From NCBI GenBank assembly GCA_038145245.1, contig JAYQPI010000019.1, positions 1 to 14,718 on the forward strand: a DNA stretch of 14,718 nucleotides. Reading direction: 5' to 3'. Position 1 is the stretch's first letter; each line of letters starts with the position of its first letter. This DNA is from Fontibacterium sp038145245. GTDB taxonomy: Bacteria > Pseudomonadota > Alphaproteobacteria > Pelagibacterales > Pelagibacteraceae. The translations under genes were made by a program, and so were the position numbers. Below, in pieces: positions 1 through 6,824 of the stretch. The notes under the pieces were generated by a model that was given only the letters and a program-made list of their open reading frames with translations, was not told the DNA's origin and made no database searches.

Positions 1-200
1 TTTTCCATGCGGTTTTTGTTACCAAAAACCCGGTGTGCTCTTACCACACCTTTTCACCCTTGCCTTGATAAGGCGGTATATTTTCTGTGGCACTATCCCT
101 GAGGTCACCCTCGCCAGCTATTAACTGGCACTGTTATCTTGTGGAGCCCAGACTTTCCTCTTTGAAAATATCAAAGCTACCATTCAACTAACTGGCACTG
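1..200 (-). ncRNA. rnpB: RNase P RNA (5' part; 3' end beyond the window)
   Basis: This is the catalytic RNA of RNase P, which removes 5' leaders from pre-tRNAs. Read on the minus strand it carries the hallmark conserved elements in order: GAGGAAAGTCTGGGCTCC (P4 and flanking CR-I, about 145-162), a GGGTGACC segment followed by AGTGCCACAGAAAATA, the P12-type hairpin GCCTTATCAAGGC, and AAGGGTGAAAAGGTGTGG with GGTAAGAGCACACCG. The arrangement is that of the bacterial type A RNA in its alphaproteobacterial form. A short P3 hairpin, CTTTGA/TCAAAG, precedes P4. The 5' end is placed near 197-200 from the upstream promoter; it is not otherwise fixed. The 3' domain, with the second P4 strand and the P1 3' strand, runs off the left edge. 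The gene is complete as far as it can be seen. Confidence 0.95.
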
Positions 201-203
201 AAA

Positions 204-232
204 ATAATATATTAGGTAAAATAAAAATTCAA
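204..232 (-). promoter_or_regulatory. probable sigma-70 promoter of rnpB
   Basis: On the minus strand a TTGAAT -35 box (227-232) is separated by exactly 17 bp from a TATTAT -10 box (204-209). Transcription would begin about 6-7 bases further on, near 197-198, which matches the apparent 5' end of the RNase P RNA. The -35 box lies just past the ampD stop codon, so the whole promoter fits into the 35-bp gap between the two genes. The box matches are visible in the sequence; activity is inferred. Confidence 0.55.
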
Positions 233-235
233 CTA

Positions 236-955
236 TTAAATGAATCTTTGTAAATTATTTAATATCAAATAACATTCTTGATCAAAAATACCATTAATTA
301 ACTGCTGTCTGTATCTCCTTTGAAAACTTTTTATAAAATTTTTATCTAACTGACCTGATGTTAAAACCCTTGAATATCCTAGCTTTTTTATCATCTTCAA
401 CATATCTTTTTTTTCAACATTTATTAATTTTTTTAATCTAAAATTATTTATAAATCTTTCATCTAGGGAATGAAAGATCGCTAAATTATTTTTATAAAGT
501 TTTTTCCAAGGAAATTTCTCACCAGGATCTTTTTTTCTATTTGGAGCAATATCTGAATGACCAGTAATATTAATATTTGAGATATTAAATTTTTTTTTTA
601 ATATTTTTAATATATTTATAAGTTTTGCAATTTGTCTTTTTGAAAAATCTTGATAACCATATTGATGACCTTTATTCTCAAGTTCAATTCCAATAGAATC
701 TTTATTTAAATTTTTAAAATTAAACCAGTTTGATCTACCTGCGTGCCAGGCGATATTATTATCTTTGACTAATTGAAAAACTTTTCCAGCCCTGCTTATA
801 AGATAATGACTGCTAACTTCATGTTTTTCCGAAAGAAGTCTTTCTAGTGCTAATTGTAAAGACCTCATTCCCGTATAATGAATAACAATTGAATTAATAT
901 TACGTCTTTTTTTACAAAAGACATAATTAGGCGATTTTAAATGCTTAATTTTCAT
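236..955 (-). CDS. ampD: N-acetylmuramoyl-L-alanine amidase, AmpD-like (Amidase_2)
   Basis: This is a zinc amidase that cleaves the bond between N-acetylmuramic acid and L-alanine in (anhydro)muropeptides, a step in peptidoglycan recycling. The 239-residue protein has the Amidase_2 fold at about 15-160. The zinc ligands appear to be His26 (IHYTG), His133 (GHSD) and Asp143 (KKDPG), with a conserved AWHAG at 70-73 and an IGIELEN strand at 88-93 that includes a candidate catalytic Glu91. Residues about 180-239 (KKLGY, FQRRYRQQ, NGIFD) resemble a small peptidoglycan-binding module typical of the longer alphaproteobacterial AmpD/AmiD proteins. There is no signal peptide, so a cytoplasmic recycling role is favoured over a periplasmic one. 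The start is ATG with only a weak AGG upstream. The gene stands alone between rnpB and the divergent mlaA. A periplasmic AmiD-type role cannot be fully excluded. Confidence 0.88.
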   Translation of the reverse strand: MKIKHLKSPNYVFCKKRRNINSIVIHYTGMRSLQLALERLLSEKHEVSSHYLISRAGKVFQLVKDNNIAWHAGRSNWFNFKNLNKDSIGIELENKGHQYGYQDFSKRQIAKLINILKILKKKFNISNINITGHSDIAPNRKKDPGEKFPWKKLYKNNLAIFHSLDERFINNFRLKKLINVEKKDMLKMIKKLGYSRVLTSGQLDKNFIKSFQRRYRQQLINGIFDQECYLILNNLQRFI

Positions 956-1052
956 AGTTAAGCCTATTAAAATACACTAAAAAGCATAAAATTTCTGCGG
1001 CGTTTTTAATATTTAATTATAAAAAATATGTATATATAGAAACCTTAAGATT

Positions 1053-1808
1053 ATGAAAAAAATTATTCTAGTTTTTGCTTTCTTAACAGTATTCAACTCA
1101 AAAATTGTCTACGCAGCGGATCTTCCTGATTGCAACGAAAGCATCAATAGAGCTGTATTCAGTTTTAACATGTCAGTTGATAAATATTTTTTTAAACCAA
1201 TTGCAGAAGTTTATAATGTTCTGCCGGTTGAAATTAGAAGTGGAATTAATAATGCTTTATTAAATATTGATTCTACGCTTACTGTTCCAAACCAAATTTT
1301 ACAAGGTAACTTTGGTGAAGCAGCAATAACTGTTACACGATTTACAATAAATTCTACGGTTGGAATTCTAGGTTTATTTGATCCGGCAACAGCCCTTGGA
1401 ATTGAAAAAACTAACAGAGAAGACTTTGGTCAAACTCTTGCTGTTTGGGGGGTTGGTCATGGTTGCTATGCTGTGGTTCCATTTTTAGGACCTGCATCTC
1501 CTAGAGATGCCTTTGGAAGAATTCTTGGAATTTATGGAGATTATTTTTATATGATATCAGCTGGTAACAGAACTGCATTTGGAGAAAATCTTGGAGATAC
1601 AGTTTATTGGTCAACAAAGGGGACTGAGATTATTAATTTTAGATCACAAAATATTAAAAGCTCAGAAAATTTAGAAAAAAATTCTTTAGATCTTTATTCT
1701 GCATATAAAAGTTTATATTTACAAAGAAGAGAGAACTTAGTTAAAAACGTCAAAAGATCAGAAAGTCAGTACGGAGCAGATGACGATGATTGGAAAAAAA
1801 TTAGATAA
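1053..1808 (+). CDS. mlaA: MlaA/VacJ-family outer-membrane lipid asymmetry protein
   Basis: This is the outer-membrane component of the Mla route, which takes mislocalised phospholipids from the outer leaflet and passes them to periplasmic MlaC. Family signatures in order are ESINRAVFSFN (29-39), the FKPIAEVYN segment (47-55), the LQGNFGEA region (83-90), INSTVGILGLFDPA (99-112), EDFGQTLAVWGVG (123-135) and PFLGPASPRD (143-152). Residues 1-21 form a classical Sec signal peptide ending VYA before Ala22-Asp23. No lipobox precedes Cys27 (context LPDC), unlike the E. coli lipoprotein. The C-terminus is acidic (ADDDDW). mlaC follows after 18 bp, so the two are probably cotranscribed. The 97-bp gap shared with ampD is very AT-rich, with several TATA-like boxes but no single convincing promoter. 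The family is clear; the loss of lipidation is inferred. Confidence 0.92.
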   Translation: MKKIILVFAFLTVFNSKIVYAADLPDCNESINRAVFSFNMSVDKYFFKPIAEVYNVLPVEIRSGINNALLNIDSTLTVPNQILQGNFGEAAITVTRFTINSTVGILGLFDPATALGIEKTNREDFGQTLAVWGVGHGCYAVVPFLGPASPRDAFGRILGIYGDYFYMISAGNRTAFGENLGDTVYWSTKGTEIINFRSQNIKSSENLEKNSLDLYSAYKSLYLQRRENLVKNVKRSESQYGADDDDWKKIR

Positions 1809-1826
1809 TATTTCTAATTAATAAAA

Positions 1827-2426
1827 ATGTCATCTTTGATTAAAAAAATATTCTCTTATATAAGCGTAATCTTATTAATATCATCTAATTCTAACTCGGC
1901 AGAAACTAATGCTGAGGCTTTTGTTCTTAAATTAACAAATGATGCCAAGATTATATTTAATGACAAGTCACTTAGTAAAGACTCAAGACTAACAAAACTT
2001 AATGATCTTTCTGCAAAATATTTAGATTTAGATGCTCTTGCAGGTTATACCCTTGGTGATTATAGAGAAAAAGCAACAGCAACTGAGAAAGATAGTTTTA
2101 ATAAACTATTTAGAGAATATTTCATAAAAAATATGTCTTCAAAATTAAATGATTTTGCAGATCAAGAACTTAAAATTTTAGACTCAAAAAAAATTAATGA
2201 AAATAATATTATTGTAAGCACTAAGATTTTTTCAAAAAAAGATGCGCAAGAAATTAATGTTGATTGGAGAATTTATACTAAAGACTCTAAACTTCTCGCA
2301 AGAGATTTAGTTGTTGAAGGATTAAGTTTAGCAAGAACACAAAAAGAAGAATTTGCATCAATAATTGCTAGCAAAGGTTTTGCTGGAGTAATTAGCGCTT
2401 TAGAAAATTTCAATAAATCAAATTAG
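1827..2426 (+). CDS. mlaC: MlaC-family periplasmic phospholipid carrier (Tol/Ttg2D-like)
   Basis: This periplasmic shuttle carries a phospholipid between the MlaA complex in the outer membrane and the MlaFEDB transporter in the inner membrane. The 199-residue length is typical. Residues 1-25 make a Sec signal peptide ending SNSA before Glu26. The mature part shows the MlaC pattern: AEAFVLKLTNDA (29-40), a YLDLDALAGYTLGDYR segment (65-80) that corresponds to the conserved F-x-LG-x-YWR motif, a FNKLFREYF helix (91-99), and the strands IIVSTKIF, INVDWRIY and LLARDLVVEGLSLA (about 128-169). It lies 18 bp after mlaA on the same strand. The inner-membrane genes mlaFEDB are not in this window. No Shine-Dalgarno sequence is visible before the ATG. 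Seven bases separate its stop from the 3' end of the opposing tRNA. Confidence 0.9.
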   Translation: MSSLIKKIFSYISVILLISSNSNSAETNAEAFVLKLTNDAKIIFNDKSLSKDSRLTKLNDLSAKYLDLDALAGYTLGDYREKATATEKDSFNKLFREYFIKNMSSKLNDFADQELKILDSKKINENNIIVSTKIFSKKDAQEINVDWRIYTKDSKLLARDLVVEGLSLARTQKEEFASIIASKGFAGVISALENFNKSN

Positions 2427-2433
2427 ATTAAAT

Positions 2434-2510
2434 TGGTGGGCCCGCAGGGATTTGAACCCCGGACAACCCCGTTATGAGCGGGGGGCTCTAACCAGCTGAG
2501 CTACAGGCCC
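2434..2510 (-). tRNA. tRNA with CAU anticodon, probably tRNA-Ile2 (AUA-decoding)
   Basis: The sequence folds into a full 77-nt cloverleaf with an encoded CCA. The acceptor is GGGCCTG/CGGGCCC with discriminator A. The D arm is GCTC/GAGC, the anticodon stem CCCCG/CGGGG with loop CTCATAA, the variable loop TTGTC, and the T arm CGGGG/CCCTG with loop TTCAAAT and one G-U pair. The anticodon is CAU. It is not initiator tRNA: pair 1-72 is a normal G-C, and the initiator GGG/CCC anticodon-stem pattern is absent. The GGGCCTG acceptor matches alphaproteobacterial tRNA-Ile, and the CTCATAA loop is usual for tRNA-Ile2, in which TilS converts C34 to lysidine so that AUA is read. Elongator tRNA-Met remains possible. 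Position 26 is C, where a purine is usual. The gene follows rpoD on the same strand after 45 bp. Confidence 0.92.
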
Positions 2511-2530
2511 GTTTCAACGGATATAACATT

Positions 2531-2551
2531 AAAAATATAGTTTATTAACTA
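2531..2551 (-). terminator. very weak terminator-like hairpin after rpoD
   Basis: On the minus strand, just past the rpoD stop, TAGTT and AACTA can form a 5-bp stem with a 4-base loop, followed by TATTTTT. The stem is short and almost all A-T, so termination here would be inefficient at best. Read-through into the tRNA gene 20 bp further on is at least as likely. Confidence 0.2.
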
Positions 2552-2555
2552 AATT

Positions 2556-4427
2556 TTAACTATCAAAGAAACTTTTTAATTGTCTTGATCTGCTAGGATG
2601 TTTTAATTTTCTTAAAGCTTTAGCTTCAATTTGTCTAATCCTTTCACGAGTGACTGAGAACTGTTGACCTACTTCCTCTAAAGTATGATCCGTATTCATT
2701 CCAATTCCAAAACGCATTCTTAAAACTCTTTCTTCTCTTGGTGTTAATGTTGCTAAAATTTTTGTAGTTGTATTTCTAAGGCCGCTTTGAATTGCAGCAT
2801 CAACAGGTATTAATGCATTCTTATCTTCTATAAAATCTCCTAAATTACTGTCTTCTTCATCTCCAACTGGCGTTTCAAGAGATACTGGCTCTTTAGCAAT
2901 TTTTAATACTTTTCTAACTTTATCTAAAGGCATAGCCAACTTTTTCGCTAACTCTTCTGGCGTGGGTTCTCGTCCAAATTCACTAAGCATTTGCCTTGAT
3001 GTTCTTACAATCTTATTAATTGTCTCAATCATATGCACTGGTATTCTAATAGTTCTTGCCTGATCTGCTATGGATCTTGTGATCGCCTGTCTAATCCACC
3101 ATGTTGCATAAGTTGAAAATTTGTAACCTCTTCTATATTCAAATTTATCAACCGCTTTCATAAGTCCAATGTTACCTTCTTGAATTAAATCAAGGAATTG
3201 TAATCCTCTGTTTGTATATTTTTTTGCAATCGAAATAACTAATCTTAAATTAGCTTCGATCATTTCTTTTTTAGCTATTCTAGACTCTCTTTCACCTTTT
3301 TTAATTTTATTAACTAAAATTTTAAAATCTGAGACAGGTAATCCTATATCTTTGCTGATTTGAACTAATTTATTTTTAATATTTTCATATTCTTTTTTCT
3401 CTTTAGTAAAAAAATTATGCCATTTTTTATTTTCTCCTAAAAAACTTTCAAAATTTGGATTGATCTCATTTCCTACATAAAATTTTATAAATTCTTCTCT
3501 AGGAATTCCGTGCTTAGAAGAAAGTCTTAAAAGTTCTCCATCAAAATTTATTAATTTTTTATTTTCAACATAATTTAGTTGAACTAACTCTTCTTGCGTT
3601 GCAGGGTTTAATTGTAATTGCAATATATCTTGGCTAATTTCTTCTTTAATTGATTGATAATTTTTTTCTTTACTTGCGCTAAACTTAGATCGAGAAAGCA
3701 CAGTTTCTAACTTTTCTTTTTGATAGGAAATAAGTTTTTTATAATTTTTTGATAATTTTTCAAAAGTTTTTAAAATTTTAGGCTTAAGCTCAATTTCAAG
3801 AGCAGCTAATGAAATATTATATTCATCATTTTCTTCTTCTATAGCCTCAACACTCTTATTATCTGGATCTTCCTCTTTATCTTTTTTTGACTTAGGCTCT
3901 TTAGCTACTTTTTCAATACTTTTAGCAGCTAGAGCTTTGGTAAAATTTTCATCTTCTAAATAATTACTATCAAGATCAATTATATCTCTAACTAACATTT
4001 CGTTAGCATTTAGTTTGTCTTTCCATTCGAATATTTTTTTTGCCATTAATGGGCTTTCCGCTAGAGCGGAAACCATTACATATTTTCCAGATTCTATTCT
4101 TTTAGCGATTGCGATCTCACCTTCTCTAGATAGAAGTTCAACTCCTCCCATCTCTCTAAGGTACATTCTAATTGGATCGTCGCTTCTTTCAGAGGTTTTT
4201 TCAGCTTTTGGTGCTTCTTCTTTGGTCTTAACTTTAAAATCAGATTTTTGTTTTACTAAGGTTATAAGATTATCAAAAATATTTAAAACTGCTTTTTCTA
4301 AACTTTCAGGATTACTATTTCTTTTTCCTAAAGATTTTTTTAATTCCTCATGAGTAATAAAACCTCGAGCTTTTCCTCGCTCAAGCAATTTTTCAAATGA
4401 TTTTGAAATAAGCTTATCTGCTTTCAC
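2556..4427 (-). CDS. rpoD: RNA polymerase primary sigma factor RpoD (sigma-70)
   Basis: This is the housekeeping sigma factor that directs RNA polymerase to -35/-10 promoters. Its 623 residues hold the full group 1 layout. Region 1.1-like sequence is at about 1-60 (KLLERGKARGFITHEEL). Region 1.2 is at 84-112 (DPIRMYLREMGGVELLSREG), and the large, highly charged non-conserved region runs to about 375. Region 2 is at 386-462, with the core-binding NLRLVISIAKKYTNRG and the -10 recognition helix GYKFSTYATWWIRQAITR. Region 3 spans about 463-545 (FGREPTPEELAKKL). Region 4 is at 555-612 (LTPREERVLRMRFGIG and the -35 helix VTRERIRQIEAKALRKLK). The start is GTG, fixed by an in-frame TAA five codons upstream. 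No Shine-Dalgarno site is seen. It is the last protein gene of yqeY-dnaG-rpoD, 52 bp after dnaG, so it is probably cotranscribed with dnaG with some extra promoter input. Confidence 0.97.
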   Translation of the reverse strand: MKADKLISKSFEKLLERGKARGFITHEELKKSLGKRNSNPESLEKAVLNIFDNLITLVKQKSDFKVKTKEEAPKAEKTSERSDDPIRMYLREMGGVELLSREGEIAIAKRIESGKYVMVSALAESPLMAKKIFEWKDKLNANEMLVRDIIDLDSNYLEDENFTKALAAKSIEKVAKEPKSKKDKEEDPDNKSVEAIEEENDEYNISLAALEIELKPKILKTFEKLSKNYKKLISYQKEKLETVLSRSKFSASKEKNYQSIKEEISQDILQLQLNPATQEELVQLNYVENKKLINFDGELLRLSSKHGIPREEFIKFYVGNEINPNFESFLGENKKWHNFFTKEKKEYENIKNKLVQISKDIGLPVSDFKILVNKIKKGERESRIAKKEMIEANLRLVISIAKKYTNRGLQFLDLIQEGNIGLMKAVDKFEYRRGYKFSTYATWWIRQAITRSIADQARTIRIPVHMIETINKIVRTSRQMLSEFGREPTPEELAKKLAMPLDKVRKVLKIAKEPVSLETPVGDEEDSNLGDFIEDKNALIPVDAAIQSGLRNTTTKILATLTPREERVLRMRFGIGMNTDHTLEEVGQQFSVTRERIRQIEAKALRKLKHPSRSRQLKSFFDS

Positions 4428-4459
4428 TTTAATATCTGTTTATTGGAGCAGTATATATA

Positions 4460-4483
4460 TTTACTAGGATAGTAAATTACTAG
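4460..4483 (-). repeat. alternating inverted heptamers between dnaG and rpoD
   Basis: Three copies of the same half-site alternate in orientation: TTTACTA (4460-4466), TAGTAAA (4470-4476) and TTACTAG (4477-4483), the last overlapping the dnaG stop codon. The first two form a perfect 7-bp hairpin with a 3-base loop; the second and third form a 13-bp palindrome. No T-run follows, so this is not a normal intrinsic terminator. It could be an RNA processing or stability hairpin, or a protein site near a weak rpoD promoter. A TATACT -10-like box (minus strand, about 4450-4455) lies just downstream. The symmetry is directly visible; the function is a guess. Confidence 0.35.
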
Positions 4484-6240
4484 ACTTTTTTTGATGCTAC
4501 AATCTGCTCTTTTAGAGACAAAAGTTCGTTATACTGAGCCTCATTCATATTTTTAGATAATGATTCTTCAGCATCTTTTAATTTGCTCTCCAATCTCAAT
4601 TTATTAACTTGTTCAATCAAATCCTCTAAAAAATTATCGAACTTTTCTTCATCTAAATTTTCTGAAATTCCTTTTATAGATGAAAACTCATTTATATCTT
4701 TAATAATTTGATCAAAATTATTTTTTTCTAATTGCTTAAATAAATTAAATTCTTTGAAAGTATCTATCTTTTCTAAAATATTAATTAGAACTTTTTTTAA
4801 TTCTTCTAAATTTTTATTATGAAAATTAATTAATGAAATTTTTTTGTATTGGTTTTTTAAAATTTGGATATTATTTAAGAAAAGATACATCAAAGAAAAT
4901 TCTTTGAGTTCAAAAGATGAATATCTTGTAATTTTTCTTGTAAGCTCTTTAGTCTTTTTAAGTGGTTTAAGATTCTTAACTTTTCTATTTGAAAATTGTT
5001 CAAATATTTTATTCTTAAAAAAACTTATATAATGTTTTTTTACAGTTGCATCTTGAATTAATAAACACAGGTCCATTAATTTTTTTTCAAAACCAGCCCT
5101 TTCTTCAGGTTGTTCTGATTGCAAATCTTGTAAATTATTTTCAAAAATAAAGTTACCAACATCGATTTTTTGATCTAATAAACTTTCAAAATTATTCTTT
5201 CCATTTTTTCTTACAAAGGAATCTGGGTCAAAACCATTTGGTAAAATTAGAAATGATAATGAATAATTTGGCTTCATATAAGCAATTAACTTTTCAGAAA
5301 TTTTGTGAGCAGCATTTTGCCCACTTTTATCACCATCAAAACAAACAACAGGATCGTTAAAGTAACGCCATATTAAATTTAAATGGGATTCAGTCATTGC
5401 GGTACCAAGTGTTGCAACTACATTTTTAAAACCAGCTTGATAAAGACTAATTGCATCCATGTACCCCTCAACAACAAAAACAACTCCACTTTTTTTATTT
5501 TCGTTTTTAGCATTATTTAAATTATATAAATTATAACCTTTTTTAAAAAATTCAGTTTCAGGTGAGTTAATATATTTTGCTAAGTAATTCTGAGTTAATG
5601 CTCTTCCGCCAAATCCAATAATCTTACTATTAAAATCAAAAATTGGAAAAATTAATCTATTTTTAAATCGATCAACTAGTTTATTATTTTTCTCATCATG
5701 AAAAAATACTCCACTATCAATAAGTTCTTTTTTATTAAAATTACCAAACAATGAAATATTCAAACCAGATTCTCCTGAATAGCCTATTTTAAATGCAGAT
5801 AATATTTCTTCTGTCAAACCTCTACCGAGAGCATATTTTTTAACACTTTCATTCTCATAAAAATTTTTTTGATAATTTTGTAAAGCAATTGTTAATATTT
5901 CATCATATTTTTTTCTTTTATTTTCCACTTCAATATTTTCTTTAGTAAATTTAAATGCTGGCATACCGGCCTTTGCTGCTAACTTTCTAACTGCATCACC
6001 AAAATTTAATTTTTCAACTTTAACTAAAAAATCAAAAATATTCCCATGCTCTCCAGAGCTAAAACAATGATAAAATCCCTTTTCATCATTGATAGTAAAT
6101 GATGGCGTTTTTTCTTTTGAAAATGGAGATAAGCCTACAAATTCTCTGCCTCTTCTTTTTAATTGAACTGTAGATCCAACTATATCGGAGACTTTTATCC
6201 TTTGTTTAATCTCTTCTAAATACTCTTTTGGAAATTTCAT
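4480..6240 (-). CDS. dnaG: DNA primase DnaG with a degenerate zinc-binding domain
   Basis: The primase makes the RNA primers for lagging-strand DNA synthesis at the fork, together with the replicative helicase. At 586 residues it is of normal length. The N-terminal zinc-binding-type domain covers about 1-100 (GREFVGLSPFSKEKTPSF, then FYHCFSSGEHGNIFDF). Only Cys59 of the four usual ligands is kept; the other positions are Ser38, Ser41 and Ser62. The RNA polymerase core follows, with RFKNRLIFPI (191-200), GFGGRAL (209-215) and NSPET (226-230). The Toprim part has FVVEGYMD (255-262, Glu258) and CFDGDKSGQNAA (300-311, Asp302 and Asp304), the metal-binding acidic residues. The C-terminal 150 residues, expected to bind helicase, are divergent and rich in Lys and Asn. 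The ATG overlaps the yqeY stop as ATGA, which implies translational coupling. The intact catalytic motifs argue against a pseudogene. Confidence 0.96.
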   Translation of the reverse strand: MKFPKEYLEEIKQRIKVSDIVGSTVQLKRRGREFVGLSPFSKEKTPSFTINDEKGFYHCFSSGEHGNIFDFLVKVEKLNFGDAVRKLAAKAGMPAFKFTKENIEVENKRKKYDEILTIALQNYQKNFYENESVKKYALGRGLTEEILSAFKIGYSGESGLNISLFGNFNKKELIDSGVFFHDEKNNKLVDRFKNRLIFPIFDFNSKIIGFGGRALTQNYLAKYINSPETEFFKKGYNLYNLNNAKNENKKSGVVFVVEGYMDAISLYQAGFKNVVATLGTAMTESHLNLIWRYFNDPVVCFDGDKSGQNAAHKISEKLIAYMKPNYSLSFLILPNGFDPDSFVRKNGKNNFESLLDQKIDVGNFIFENNLQDLQSEQPEERAGFEKKLMDLCLLIQDATVKKHYISFFKNKIFEQFSNRKVKNLKPLKKTKELTRKITRYSSFELKEFSLMYLFLNNIQILKNQYKKISLINFHNKNLEELKKVLINILEKIDTFKEFNLFKQLEKNNFDQIIKDINEFSSIKGISENLDEEKFDNFLEDLIEQVNKLRLESKLKDAEESLSKNMNEAQYNELLSLKEQIVASKKV

Positions 6241-6701
6241 TTACTTAATAGTTCTTTTAATAATGCTCCTGCTTTAGAAAAATCTATACTCCCAGAGTAT
6301 TTAGTTTTTAAAATTGCCATCGCTTTGCCCATATCCTTAACTGATACTGCTAAAGATTCCTTAATTGCGCTTTCGCAAGCTTTTTTAGTTTCGTTATCAT
6401 CTAGTTGTTTTGGAAGAAATTCTTTAATAATATTTATTTCCTTATTTTCTTTTTCTGCCAAGTCATTTCTCGAGGCTTTTTTATAAATTTCTAATGATTC
6501 TCTTCTTTGTTTTAACATTTTGTTTAGAACCACAATTACATCTTCATCCTTGATTGAGGTATCTTTTAGTCCAGTTCCTCTTTTTTCTATTTCTTTATCT
6601 TTCAAAGCAGAAACTATTAATCTTAAAGTAAGAACCTTATCTTTATCTTGTTTAAGTGCTGATTCTTTTAATTGGGCGTTTACCTTATCTAATAAATTCA
6701 T
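6237..6701 (-). CDS. yqeY: GatB/YqeY domain protein
   Basis: This is a stand-alone YqeY protein, related to the tRNA-binding tail domain of the GatB subunit of glutamyl-tRNA amidotransferase. Its own cellular role is not established. The 154 residues show the family motifs: a helical N-terminal half with LTLRLIVSALKDKEIEKRG (24-42), the signature KQRRESLEIYKKASRNDLAE (64-83), then EINIIKEFLPKQL (88-100), and a C-terminal DMGKAMAILKTKYSG (123-137). It is the first gene of yqeY-dnaG-rpoD, in the place where enterobacteria carry rpsU, and overlaps dnaG by four bases. The ATG start has no clear Shine-Dalgarno site. Its promoter must lie in the 123-bp gap shared with carA. Confidence 0.9.
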   Translation of the reverse strand: MNLLDKVNAQLKESALKQDKDKVLTLRLIVSALKDKEIEKRGTGLKDTSIKDEDVIVVLNKMLKQRRESLEIYKKASRNDLAEKENKEINIIKEFLPKQLDDNETKKACESAIKESLAVSVKDMGKAMAILKTKYSGSIDFSKAGALLKELLSK

Positions 6702-6708
6702 AAGTTTT

Positions 6709-6737
6709 AAATTACTCTAAATAAACCAATTGCTCAA
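6709..6737 (-). promoter_or_regulatory. possible promoter for yqeY-dnaG-rpoD
   Basis: On the minus strand TTGAGC (6732-6737) stands 17 bp from TAATTT (6709-6714). The -10 match is poor (3 of 6), although the spacing is ideal. Transcription would start within a base or two of the yqeY ATG, giving a leaderless or nearly leaderless message. This agrees with the lack of a Shine-Dalgarno site there. Confidence 0.3.
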
Positions 6738-6754
6738 AAGAAAATATTACCAAC

Positions 6755-6783
6755 TTGACTGGCGATTAACTTTTTCATAATGT
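6755..6783 (+). promoter_or_regulatory. probable carAB promoter
   Basis: TTGACT (6755-6760) is a near-consensus -35 box. Two overlapping -10 choices follow: CATAAT (6776-6781, 15-bp spacer, 5 of 6 matches) and TAATGT (6778-6783, 17-bp spacer). Transcription would start near 6788-6790, leaving a leader of about 35-40 bases before carA. The inverted repeat TGGCGA/TCGCCA brackets the -10 region and could be an operator. Confidence 0.5.
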
Positions 6784-6809
6784 TCGCCAACTTTTAAATA
6801 ACTTAAAAG
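6760..6809 (+). repeat. two inverted repeats in the carA leader region
   Basis: The first is TGGCGA (6760-6765) and TCGCCA (6784-6789), an 18-bp-spaced inverted repeat that brackets the -10 region and is G-C rich against an A-T rich background. The second is CTTTTAA (6791-6797) and TTAAAAG (6803-6809), a 7-bp stem with a 5-base loop that would sit at the very start of the transcript. No T-run follows, so the stem is not a terminator by itself. A regulatory role in pyrimidine or arginine control is possible but unproven. Confidence 0.35.
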
Positions 6810-6824
6810 CTCTTAACTCATGGG

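Noticed and set aside
970..1008. Terminator-like AAAAAGC...GCGTTTTT inverted repeat between ampD and mlaA
   Set aside because: It needs a bulge and a long loop, and it lies between two divergent gene starts where no terminator is expected.
4015..4353. A 112-codon open frame antisense to rpoD
   Set aside because: It lies wholly inside the conserved sigma factor gene, has no recognisable domain, and its composition mirrors the opposite strand.
4480..6240. dnaG as a decaying pseudogene because of the lost zinc ligands
   Set aside because: The frame is complete, of normal length, with all Toprim and polymerase-core motifs preserved and translationally coupled to yqeY.
6520..6720. A 66-codon open frame antisense to yqeY reaching toward the carA gap
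   Set aside because: The sequence is hydrophobic/serine-rich as expected for the complement of a Lys/Glu-rich gene, and there is no initiation signal.
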